Shown piece after piece: positions 1-5,106 of a stretch of DNA of 5,449 nucleotides; the first letter of the stretch is position 1, and each line of letters begins with the position of its first letter. A program made the position numbers and the translations under genes. The notes under the pieces were generated by a model, which saw nothing but the letters and a program-made list of their open reading frames with translations, was not told the DNA's origin and searched no databases. This DNA is from Actinomycetota bacterium (GTDB lineage: Bacteria; Actinomycetota; Actinomycetes; S36-B12; UBA5976): assembly GCA_947491175.1 (NCBI GenBank), contig CANLIF010000086.1, positions 1 to 5,449 of the forward strand, written 5' to 3'.

Positions 1-34
1 ACCCCATCGTTCTTGCGTAGAAACGAAATCCAAA

Positions 35-63
35 TTCCAATCGCAACACCGACCCAATAGACT
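35..63 (+). promoter_or_regulatory. possible promoter of the CAU tRNA
   Basis: TAGACT at 58-63 fits the actinobacterial -10 pattern TANNNT. It would place transcription initiation near position 70, about five bases before the mature tRNA. A weak -35 candidate, TTCCAA at 35-40, lies 17 bases upstream and matches TTGACA at only about half its positions. The spacing is the main support. Confidence 0.3.
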
Positions 64-74
64 GGGGTTTCGCA

Positions 75-148
75 GGGGCGGTAGCTCAGTTGGTCAGAGC
101 ATCGGACTCATAATCCGTGGGTCGTCGGTTCGAGCCCGACCCGCCCCA
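75..148 (+). tRNA. tRNA with CAU anticodon, probably elongator tRNA-Met
   Basis: A complete cloverleaf can be drawn. The acceptor stem pairs GGGGCGG (75-81) with CCGCCCC (141-147). The D stem is GCTC/GAGC (84-87, 97-100). The anticodon loop is CTCATAA (107-113) with anticodon CAT at 109-111. The variable loop has five bases, and the T arm is GTCGG-TTCGAGC-CCGAC (124-140). The discriminator is A148. The anticodon stem has one T-T mismatch at its outer pair (102/118). It is not the initiator: positions 1 and 72 form a proper pair and the GGG/CCC anticodon-stem pairs are missing. Elongator Met is the first choice; Ile2, whose CAU is modified to lysidine, cannot be excluded from sequence alone. 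The bases after the discriminator are CTA, not CCA, so the 3' end must be completed by the CCA-adding enzyme. The three downstream remnants do have CCA. This gene is the apparent attachment site for everything that follows. Confidence 0.95.
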
Positions 149-182
149 CTAAGACCGATAACTTGGCTGTTTCACCAATTAG
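149..182 (+). other. possible hairpin directly after the tRNA
   Basis: CTAA at 149-152 can pair with TTAG at 179-182, and TTGG at 163-166 with CCAA at 175-178, with a one-sided ten-base bulge between the two stems. The outer arm overlaps the stop codon of the convergent surface-protein gene. Hairpins also follow the tRNA remnants ending at 3020 and 4035, where the outer pair is CCAA/TTGG instead. No T-tract follows, so a terminator role is only a suggestion. The stems are short and could be chance. Confidence 0.3.
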
Positions 183-2869
183 GCCACGTAGCGCGTCAGA
201 ATCTTAGTTTTTGGCACGATCCCTCGGTTTGTGGTTTTTATATTTGTGGTGATGTTTGCTTTTTTTACCCCAAGCTTTAACAAATAGGCCTTGACGATGT
301 TGGCACGTTTCATGGCCAGTTTCTTAACTTGCGCTTCACTAACGCCGGGCAAAAATCCCGCAGTTCCAGTAACGACATAAGTGACCTTTTTGCCTGAGGC
401 AACTACTAACTTTTTTATTGTCGTCTTATGTGCTTTTGACAAGAAACTGGTACCAGTCGAGAACTGGATCGACTTACTCAAACCTGTTGTTGGCTTGATT
501 GAACAGGCAGCAAATGAGACTTTGCCAAGCGATGCAGTACATGCACCTTCCTCAGCAGGTACTGGCGCAGGTGCGACAACTGGTTGCGTTGAAAGTCTTG
601 CTTCTATCAAATACGGATAGCCGTCATTTATCGAAGACTTGATTGCCCAGGTTGGCGAAGTGCTGCTGAAATCAAATCCAAGAGCTTCAAATGTTGTCTT
701 CGACTTCATTGCGGCTGTTGTATTACCAACTACACCTGTTCCCGAAGTTGCAGTGTTAGTAGTTTGGGTATCAAAGGTGTTAGATCGGGATAGTCCTTCT
801 TTGAAATTGCCACCAGCAGCAAAGACGTCTTTCTCAATTGCGCTTACATTTGCAGTCACGGTACCTGTGTTGTAGGTGTTGTAGACCGTCACGGATTTGT
901 CGTTTGCCAAACCCACAATTCCGCCGACTTTGTTATAACCTAAAACTGGCGCGCGGTTGTAAGAATCGGTTATTGCTACGCCAGTATCGGCATATCCGAT
1001 AAGGCCGCCAACTCTTTCAAATGGCCCAGTCGCTGTTACTGATGCATCTTTAGTAACCGACGTGCTCGATATCAGGGCGCCAGTCTCTGCGTACCCGATT
1101 GCCCCACCAACATTTGCAAATGTGCCTGTTTTACTGTGAAAAATCAAATGGACTTTACCCGAAAATGATGATCGTAAAATGGAAGCGCCGAGATAAGCAT
1201 TTCCTGCAATGCCGCCAATGCTCTCCCCATCCTCGACAGTGAGATCTCCTGTTACTTTGACATCAAGAATGGAACTCCTCCATAACCTTCCAGCTACTCC
1301 ACCAATAGACCTGGTCTGGTTGTCTTCTGAATTCGTTCCTTTTACCTCAATGTTTCCCGTTGCGAGACTGCTGGTCACCGATAGAGCTTCGATATCTCCT
1401 GCAATGCCTCCCACCGTATTCGCGCTACCACCAGAGGAAGTACCAATTATTATCTTCGAGTTACTTACAACATTATGAATTCCGCCTTCCTTTGCCTCTC
1501 CAGCAATACCTCCCACTAGATAGGCGTTGCCACCAGAGGAAGCATCAACTCGCACATCTCCATGGCTAACACTATTTTGTATCCCAGTTTCCTCACTATC
1601 CCCAACTATGCCGCCCACGCTCTGGGCAGTACCTTCAGAGGAAGCATCAACTCGCACATCCCCATGACTTACAACATCTGAGATCACGCCTTCCTCAAAA
1701 TAGCCAGCAATGCCTCCCAGCTTTTGCGCAAATAGGTTGTTACCGATGCCATAGGATCCATACACATTGCCCTTAAATTCAGCTGAATCAATAGTCGCAG
1801 TTTCTGCCTCGCCAACTATGCCACCTGCTCTATTGCTCGCGGTCACATCGCCGCTAAATTGCGCTTGGCTTAAAGTCGCTTCCTTTAAGCGGCCAGCAAT
1901 TCCTCCACAATACTTGCCTTCATCCCAATCCCTAGCTTGCAAGTCATCGATATTTTCGAAGTCGCAAGTTACGATTCCCTCGACGATGGCCCTTTTTATA
2001 TTTCCACGATAACTGGAACCAAAAATGCCACCAGTCTCGTAAAAAAGTCCACTTGAAGAAGTAATGTTCCCCCGGAAGCTGACATCTGTTGCACTTGAGG
2101 ACCTGACGTTGCCCGCTATTCCACCCACATCAAAGCCGGATCCGCTGATGTCTAAATTAATCACACTGATGTTTTTGAAATTTGTCTTGTCGGCGATGCC
2201 AACTACAACACCAACGCCACAATCAAATTTGTTGTATCCACAAAATCCGAAGTCAGGGCTATTGCTAACATCCAAGGAGCCCGCTGCGACTTTGGTAACA
2301 CTGCCAATGATCAGATTTTTGATTTCCGCAATGTCGGTTTTTCCAAAAAGACCCTGGTAACCAGCTGCATCTCGATTGATTGTCAAACCAGAAATTGCCT
2401 TTTTATTGCCGTCGTATGAACCAGAAAAAGCCCGATCTACAAATAGACCACTGTCATTGTTGAAATCTCCAATTGGCACCCAGCCACCAGTTGATTTTAC
2501 ATTAGCCCCTGGGTCTATTGCCCTCGTGTCATTCCAGCCGTCTTGGCTTCCGTTACTAGTTGGAGTTAAATCGATGTCGACAGTCTGGCGGTAATACTTG
2601 TAGGTCGTTCCGTCGTTGCAGTCATTGATTTCGGCTAGCTGCTTGGCGGTACCAATTAGAAATGGTTCGTCAGCTGTGCCCCTAGTCGTTGCACTTTCTA
2701 GGTCACATCGCACTTCATCGCCGGACCCGTAGTCCTCCACCCCTAGAAAAATGCTTGCATCACTTGGTGCTACAGCATATGCCGGAGGTGCAATTCCAAT
2801 GACAGATAGCACTAAGACTGCGATTGTAGATTTCGAAGTAATTTTCAAATCTATAAACGGCTTACGCAT
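179..2869 (-). CDS. secreted GLUG-repeat surface protein with C-terminal OmpA-like domain
   Basis: Predicted 896-residue exported protein, probably a surface or adhesin-type beta-helix protein. Residues 1-32 are a signal peptide (basic start, hydrophobic core, AYA before the cleavage site). A 'TADEPFLIGTAKQLAEIND' element near residues 65-83 is the kind that precedes GLUG repeats. About thirteen GLUG-like units, each with a core like VGGIAG, run from about residue 248 to 653 at spacings of 27-42 residues. The repeat domain closes with a W...GYPYL motif (about 741-754). A proline/alanine linker (about 760-772) leads to a C-terminal region of about 100 residues resembling OmpA-type peptidoglycan-binding domains, with the pattern VTGTAG...KRANIVKAYL. 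There is no LPXTG motif and no C-terminal membrane helix, so cell attachment would depend on that last domain. Eight cysteines lie in neighbouring pairs (about 55/84, 210/217, 302/321, 777/789). The ATG at 2869 is chosen over an upstream TTG at 2881 because GAGGAG sits just before the ATG and would fall inside the longer reading. Ligand unknown. The gene converges on the tRNA and ends 30 bases after it. Confidence 0.88.
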   Translation of the reverse strand: MRKPFIDLKITSKSTIAVLVLSVIGIAPPAYAVAPSDASIFLGVEDYGSGDEVRCDLESATTRGTADEPFLIGTAKQLAEINDCNDGTTYKYYRQTVDIDLTPTSNGSQDGWNDTRAIDPGANVKSTGGWVPIGDFNNDSGLFVDRAFSGSYDGNKKAISGLTINRDAAGYQGLFGKTDIAEIKNLIIGSVTKVAAGSLDVSNSPDFGFCGYNKFDCGVGVVVGIADKTNFKNISVINLDISGSGFDVGGIAGNVRSSSATDVSFRGNITSSSGLFYETGGIFGSSYRGNIKRAIVEGIVTCDFENIDDLQARDWDEGKYCGGIAGRLKEATLSQAQFSGDVTASNRAGGIVGEAETATIDSAEFKGNVYGSYGIGNNLFAQKLGGIAGYFEEGVISDVVSHGDVRVDASSEGTAQSVGGIVGDSEETGIQNSVSHGDVRVDASSGGNAYLVGGIAGEAKEGGIHNVVSNSKIIIGTSSGGSANTVGGIAGDIEALSVTSSLATGNIEVKGTNSEDNQTRSIGGVAGRLWRSSILDVKVTGDLTVEDGESIGGIAGNAYLGASILRSSFSGKVHLIFHSKTGTFANVGGAIGYAETGALISSTSVTKDASVTATGPFERVGGLIGYADTGVAITDSYNRAPVLGYNKVGGIVGLANDKSVTVYNTYNTGTVTANVSAIEKDVFAAGGNFKEGLSRSNTFDTQTTNTATSGTGVVGNTTAAMKSKTTFEALGFDFSSTSPTWAIKSSINDGYPYLIEARLSTQPVVAPAPVPAEEGACTASLGKVSFAACSIKPTTGLSKSIQFSTGTSFLSKAHKTTIKKLVVASGKKVTYVVTGTAGFLPGVSEAQVKKLAMKRANIVKAYLLKLGVKKANITTNIKTTNRGIVPKTKILTRYVA
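1432..1737 (-). repeat. three 102-base repeat units inside the GLUG region
   Basis: Units begin at 1432, 1534 and 1636, exactly 102 bases (34 codons) apart, each starting CAGAGGAAG on the plus strand. The second and third share about 31 bases with a single difference, so SHGDVRVDASS is encoded twice at about residues 402-411 and 436-445. The first unit is more diverged. This looks like a fairly recent internal duplication of GLUG units. Confidence 0.8.
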
Positions 2870-2873
2870 GATT

Positions 2874-2879
2874 CTCCTC
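2874..2879 (-). promoter_or_regulatory. Shine-Dalgarno site of the surface-protein gene
   Basis: Read on the minus strand this is GAGGAG, four bases before the ATG at 2869. It decides the start: a TTG four codons upstream (2881) overlaps the site and has no comparable motif of its own. Confidence 0.7.
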
Positions 2880-2974
2880 AAGGCAGACTAAGTCTTAAAA
2901 CCTATCTCAATTTTTAAGTAGGAGAAGAAATACTCACAGATGTGAAATTTAAAGAAAGTTTGAATTCGTAGGTA

Positions 2975-3020
2975 ACTCATAAACCGTGGGTCGTCGGTTC
3001 GAGCCCGACCCGCCCCACCA
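2975..3020 (+). repeat. tRNA 3'-half remnant, copy 2 (att-like site)
   Basis: Matches tRNA positions 106-151 over 46 bases with two differences: A instead of T at 2983 (anticodon stem) and CCA instead of CTA at the 3' end. Similarity stops abruptly at the left edge; the tRNA 5' half is absent, so this cannot be a functional tRNA. It marks the distal border of the surface-protein cassette and is the best preserved of the remnants. Confidence 0.93.
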
Positions 3021-3051
3021 AGAATTCTCATTAGAACATGAGGTTCTTTGG
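3018..3051 (+). terminator. hairpin after tRNA remnant 2, terminator-like
   Basis: CCAAGAA (3018-3024) pairs with TTCTTTGG (3044-3051) with one bulged T, and CTCAT (3027-3031) pairs with ATGAG (3038-3042), leaving a six-base loop. GGGTTTAG follows rather than a clean T-run. It may be the old terminator of the tRNA, carried along with the att copy. The sequence after it (GGGTTTAGTATCT) recurs in near-identical form after copy 3. Confidence 0.45.
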
Positions 3052-3133
3052 GTTTAGTATCTTTAACTGCATTGATTAGACGCTGAACAGGAACAATACT
3101 CGATCGCCACCATATTCATAAAAAGATCAAGGG

Positions 3134-3919
3134 TTAAAAAGCCCGAACCGGCCGAACATAGTCGGCGCCGTCCTTATAAAAATCGTACTGGAAGCCATCG
3201 ATGAAGGACTGGTAGTATGCGACTTCCGCACCAACCTCAGACGAGGACCAGTAGACGTAGTCCACAAACCCTGACCCACTAGCTCCCGTGCCAGTATTTA
3301 TGATTCCACCAGTGCAAGCTACTTCGACATCTTGTGTCACCCCGCGATTCCATTGGCAAAGTAGATTCAGCTCAGCTGTTGTTGGCAAGTACCAATCAGT
3401 CTTAGCGTTGTTTGTGTAAGCACGCGCGGCCCCGGCTGCAGTGGTGGTGTCATTACCTTGGGCAACTATGAGGTCAGAGTTTTTATAGCCAAGGCCAATT
3501 CCTAATGCATTGTTATAGATAGAGTCAATTTCATTCTCAATACCAGAAACATCATTGGCAATGCCAGAAACATCTGCAGCTTGATTGGCAGCTACTGCCC
3601 AGATTAAGCCAGCAGTTTCGGCAGTTGCGTTCCACCCGCCTGGGGCAACTTCCAGGTATTTACACTTTCCACCAGTCGGGCTACCTGTTTCAGTGAATCC
3701 ACTGCCACAACTAAAGCCTGCGTTATCCACGTAGTAAATAATTCCCCCACCTGGACCTGGGTCTCCCACTGCGTAAGTTGGTGTTGGAGTAGGTGTTGGA
3801 GTAGGTGTTGCAGTAGTTTCGCTTGCGCCTGGGTCAGGCGTAGTTTCACCGCCACACGCTGAAAGTAATAACGCTCCAGCAGTGAATATGGCTGCGTATG
3901 AAGTTTTTTTAACAGACAT
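3134..3919 (-). CDS. lipoprotein with DUF1566/Lcl-type C-terminal domain
   Basis: Predicted 261-residue exported lipoprotein. The signal peptide ends in the lipobox LSAC, with the lipidated cysteine at residue 22, so the mature protein should be anchored on the outer face of the membrane. A low-complexity Thr-Pro linker covers about residues 37-48. Next comes VGDPGPGGGIIYYVD (51-65), a motif common at the start of this kind of domain. Further on are DWYLPTTAELNLL (175-187), YWSSSE (223-228) and the terminal VRPVRAF, which together are typical of the DUF1566/Lcl_C family with its C-type-lectin/FGE-like fold. Such proteins are usually surface-exposed and of unknown ligand. GGAG sits four bases before the ATG. 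The gene is alone between tRNA remnants 2 and 3 and is read towards the tRNA, like the larger surface-protein gene. The family assignment is from motif recognition; the biological role is unknown. Confidence 0.88.
   Translation of the reverse strand: MSVKKTSYAAIFTAGALLLSACGGETTPDPGASETTATPTPTPTPTPTYAVGDPGPGGGIIYYVDNAGFSCGSGFTETGSPTGGKCKYLEVAPGGWNATAETAGLIWAVAANQAADVSGIANDVSGIENEIDSIYNNALGIGLGYKNSDLIVAQGNDTTTAAGAARAYTNNAKTDWYLPTTAELNLLCQWNRGVTQDVEVACTGGIINTGTGASGSGFVDYVYWSSSEVGAEVAYYQSFIDGFQYDFYKDGADYVRPVRAF
3780..3815 (-). repeat. three 12-base tandem units encoding a Thr-Pro linker
   Basis: Units at 3780-3791, 3792-3803 and 3804-3815 read GGTGTTGGAGTA on the plus strand; the third differs by one base. 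They encode alternating Thr and Pro just after the lipidated N-terminus. Gain or loss of a unit keeps the reading frame and changes how far the domain stands off the membrane. Confidence 0.85.
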
Positions 3920-3941
3920 GGGTCTCCGTGATAGCCGGCTG

Positions 3942-3956
3942 TCCGAAAGATTCGGA
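3942..3956 (-). promoter_or_regulatory. perfect inverted repeat upstream of the DUF1566 lipoprotein
   Basis: TCCGAA and TTCGGA (3942-3947, 3951-3956) form six perfect pairs around a three-base centre, about 22-37 bases before the ATG at 3919. A second palindrome, AGCCGGCT (3933-3940), lies between it and the ribosome site. It could be an operator or a leader hairpin. A convincing -35/-10 pair was not found, so its place relative to transcription is unknown. Confidence 0.3.
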
Positions 3957-4010
3957 GGTTAAGTAAAGCATGCCATGCAGGTTATTTATTTTTGCGAATA
4001 TTGCACATTT

Positions 4011-4035
4011 GGTTCGAGCCCAACCCACCCCACCA
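4011..4035 (+). repeat. tRNA 3'-end remnant, copy 3 (decayed att-like site)
   Basis: Matches tRNA positions 127-151 (T arm, acceptor 3' strand, CCA) over 25 bases. Differences from the intact gene are A for G at 4022 and at 4027, plus CCA for CTA. To the left, where the anticodon arm should be, there is no recognisable similarity. The bases after it (AAGAATTC, hairpin, GGGTTTAGCATCT) match the flank of copy 2, which confirms the relationship despite the short core. Confidence 0.85.
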
Positions 4036-4065
4036 AGAATTCCTAGCAAAACATTAGGCTATTGG
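4033..4065 (+). terminator. hairpin after tRNA remnant 3, terminator-like
   Basis: CCAA (4033-4036) pairs with TTGG (4062-4065) and CCTA (4042-4045) with TAGG (4055-4058). The inner stem differs in sequence from the hairpin at 3018-3051 but occupies the same position relative to CCA. GGGTTTAG-like sequence follows, without a real T-run. Both stems are only four pairs long. Confidence 0.35.
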
Positions 4066-4122
4066 GGTTTAGCATCTATCCCAGCAATAACTATCTAATG
4101 AGCGCTAGCCCTGGAGGCAGTG

Positions 4123-4128
4123 AGGAGG
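4123..4128 (+). promoter_or_regulatory. Shine-Dalgarno site fixing the GTG start at 4133
   Basis: AGGAGG, a full match to the anti-Shine-Dalgarno core, stands four bases before GTG 4133. No in-frame ATG nearby competes with it. Confidence 0.75.
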
Positions 4129-4132
4129 AATT

Positions 4133-4540
4133 GTGTCGGCTGAGCAGTTCTTGTTACTTGCCACAGGGGTGCACCTCGGCTTTCAAGCCGTTGTAACGAT
4201 CGTGGTCTACCCAGGATTGGTGAATCTAGCGCCTGATGATTGGGAGCGTGGGCACGCAGCTCACACCCATCGCATGATCATCGTTGTTACCCCGGTTTAC
4301 GCCGCCTTGGCCATAGCCCTTGGTTGGGCACTTGCAAAGGTGAGTTGCTCTCCGGCGCTAATCGTCACTACCGGAGCAGTACTGATGGTTGGAGTAACCA
4401 CGGCTCTGGTGGCAGCACCCATCCATAGTCGGTTGTCAGCCGGCGGACCAACTCAGAAACTCATCCGCAACCTTCGGCGCGCAGACACCCTTCGACTGAT
4501 CGGTGCGGCGCTCGCTTGCGGCGCAGCACTCTTCGTCTAA
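4133..4540 (+). CDS. small four-helix integral membrane protein, function unknown
   Basis: Predicted 135-residue inner-membrane protein starting at GTG behind a strong AGGAGG. Four hydrophobic stretches are visible at about residues 5-27, 48-69, 73-95 and 117-135. The loop between helices 3 and 4 is rich in Arg/Lys and probably cytoplasmic. The loop between helices 1 and 2 carries a W-ER-GHAAHTHR segment with three histidines (41, 44, 46), and another His (14) lies in helix 1. The pattern VYPGL near the end of helix 1 resembles a widespread group of small actinobacterial membrane proteins, possibly DUF1772-like; I cannot assign a family firmly or a function. The gene is alone between tRNA remnants 3 and 4 and reads away from the tRNA. 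By hand count it has about 58% G+C, clearly above the next gene (about 44%), which suggests a different source. It shows no broken features. Confidence 0.8.
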   Translation: MSAEQFLLLATGVHLGFQAVVTIVVYPGLVNLAPDDWERGHAAHTHRMIIVVTPVYAALAIALGWALAKVSCSPALIVTTGAVLMVGVTTALVAAPIHSRLSAGGPTQKLIRNLRRADTLRLIGAALACGAALFV

Positions 4541-4568
4541 GGCACGAAACGGTCCATGTGAGCGCCGA

Positions 4569-4614
4569 ACTCATGATCCCTGGGTCTTCGGTTCGAGCCC
4601 GACCCGCCCCACCA
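4569..4614 (+). repeat. tRNA 3'-half remnant, copy 4 (att-like site)
   Basis: Matches tRNA positions 106-151 over 46 bases, with G for A at 4575, C for G at 4580 and T for G at 4587, plus CCA for CTA. Its left edge falls at the same tRNA nucleotide as copy 2, at the start of the anticodon loop, which points to a fixed recombination site. The flank after CCA (TCCGCGGGTGAC) is unrelated to that of copies 2 and 3, so it may be the edge of a different element or older chromosomal sequence. Confidence 0.92.
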
Positions 4615-4621
4615 TCCGCGG

Positions 4622-4650
4622 GTGACAGACTTTGCCATCGCATCTAGGCT
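4622..4650 (+). promoter_or_regulatory. probable leaderless promoter of the small lipoprotein gene
   Basis: GTGACA (4622-4627, five of six matches to TTGACA) and TAGGCT (4645-4650, fits TANNNT) are exactly 17 bases apart. The -10 ends six bases before ATG 4657, so transcription would begin at or next to the A of the start codon. There is no good Shine-Dalgarno sequence there, in agreement with a leaderless transcript. The promoter starts only eight bases after the tRNA remnant's CCA. Confidence 0.55.
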
Positions 4651-4656
4651 TTCGAT

Positions 4657-5097
4657 ATGCCAAGGATCATTGCGGTATGCGCCGCCGCGTTGTTGCTCGT
4701 GGGTTGTTCGCAGAAAGCGCCCTTTGCGGATCTCGCTAATGGCAATTGCACTAGAACGCAGGCTAACTTAGTCAACAAACATATTTCAGGCCAGATCGAT
4801 GCCTTGGCAGACAAGGATTGGGAGTTAGCCTACTCATTTGCTTCTGATAAATTTCAAGCAAACGTCTCACTTGATGATTTCATCCTTATTATTGGCACAC
4901 AGTATGCAATGTTGATTGAGAATAAGGGATACGAGTTCAACGAGTGCAATTTAGCTGGCGGAAGTATCACGCAAGAAGTTGATGTAACGAGTGGTGAGCA
5001 AGTATTTAGCCTCACCTATACCCTCACGGTAAATGATTCAGCTCTTGGCGTTGAATCAGCAGTAGTTAGCGAATTTGTTTCTCAGATAAATACTTAA
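4657..5097 (+). CDS. small DUF4864-like lipoprotein
   Basis: Predicted 146-residue exported lipoprotein. The short hydrophobic signal ends in LVGC with the lipidated cysteine at residue 17. The mature part contains ISGQIDALADKDWELAYSF (43-61) and a following F-(4)-IGTQYAMLI segment (75-87). This pattern of Q..AL...D...AY.FAS followed by F......Y is how I recognise DUF4864-like proteins, which have an NTF2-like cone fold and no established function. The remaining residues form likely beta strands. Length fits the family. ATG 4657 is preferred because it gives a proper lipoprotein signal and sits six bases after a -10 element; a Shine-Dalgarno is lacking, so translation is probably leaderless. 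It lies beyond tRNA remnant 4 and converges with the ribbon-helix-helix gene across a 25-base gap. It has about 44% G+C, well below the preceding membrane-protein gene. Family assignment is moderately sure; role unknown. Confidence 0.82.
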   Translation: MPRIIAVCAAALLLVGCSQKAPFADLANGNCTRTQANLVNKHISGQIDALADKDWELAYSFASDKFQANVSLDDFILIIGTQYAMLIENKGYEFNECNLAGGSITQEVDVTSGEQVFSLTYTLTVNDSALGVESAVVSEFVSQINT

Positions 5098-5106
5098 TTA
5101 GCTGTA

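Larger units (their letters stand above)
107..4614 (+). mobile_element. tRNA-anchored array of three single-gene cassettes
   Basis: Direct partial copies of the tRNA 3' half at 2975-3020, 4011-4035 and 4569-4614 divide this stretch into three compartments, each holding one complete gene with its own Shine-Dalgarno sequence. Gene orientation varies (minus, minus, plus), and GC is about 58% in the third gene against roughly 45-48% in sampled parts of the first, as expected for pieces with separate histories. No recombinase gene is visible. By the known logic of tRNA-targeting tyrosine recombinases, each insertion rebuilds the tRNA 3' end and pushes the older copy downstream, so the cassette next to the tRNA should be the youngest. 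The distal edge may lie further out, because one more gene (4657-5097) follows the last clear copy. The repeats are seen directly; mobility is inferred. Confidence 0.7.

Noticed and set aside
1..74. Possible minus-strand hydrophobic reading (PVYWVGVAIGIW-like) at the left edge
   Set aside because: No start codon is available in that frame before it runs into the tRNA, and only about 70 bases are visible.
381..2594. Several open plus-strand frames of 69-98 codons opposite the large surface-protein gene
   Set aside because: They lie antisense to one long frame with a signal peptide, regular repeats and a good ribosome site; their translations are low in recognisable structure and have no Shine-Dalgarno support.
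2870..2881. TTG at 2881 as an alternative start of the surface protein
   Set aside because: The Shine-Dalgarno GAGGAG falls within this extension and points to the ATG at 2869.
2934..2945. TCACA-GA-TGTGA dyad upstream of the surface-protein gene, considered as an operator
   Set aside because: Five-base arms at fixed spacing are expected a few times by chance in a window of this size, and no promoter could be placed next to it.
3604..3855. 83-codon minus-strand frame inside the DUF1566 lipoprotein gene
   Set aside because: It is an alternate frame of the low-complexity Thr-Pro region, rich in Gln-Leu-His runs, and has no independent support.
3968..3978. GCATG-C-CATGC palindrome upstream of the DUF1566 lipoprotein
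   Set aside because: Short arms and no supporting promoter; not distinguishable from chance.
4240..4428. 62-codon plus-strand frame inside the membrane-protein gene
   Set aside because: It lies wholly within a well-supported gene in another frame and has no ribosome site.
2975..4614. The tRNA copies as additional functional tRNA genes or simple tandem tRNA duplication
   Set aside because: Every copy lacks the 5' acceptor strand and D arm, and two begin at the same internal nucleotide, which fits att sites rather than decaying duplicates.
4461..4643. 60-codon minus-strand frame running through tRNA remnant 4
   Set aside because: Its GRARTEDPG segment is the usual spurious translation of an antisense tRNA end, and the rest is antisense to the membrane-protein gene.
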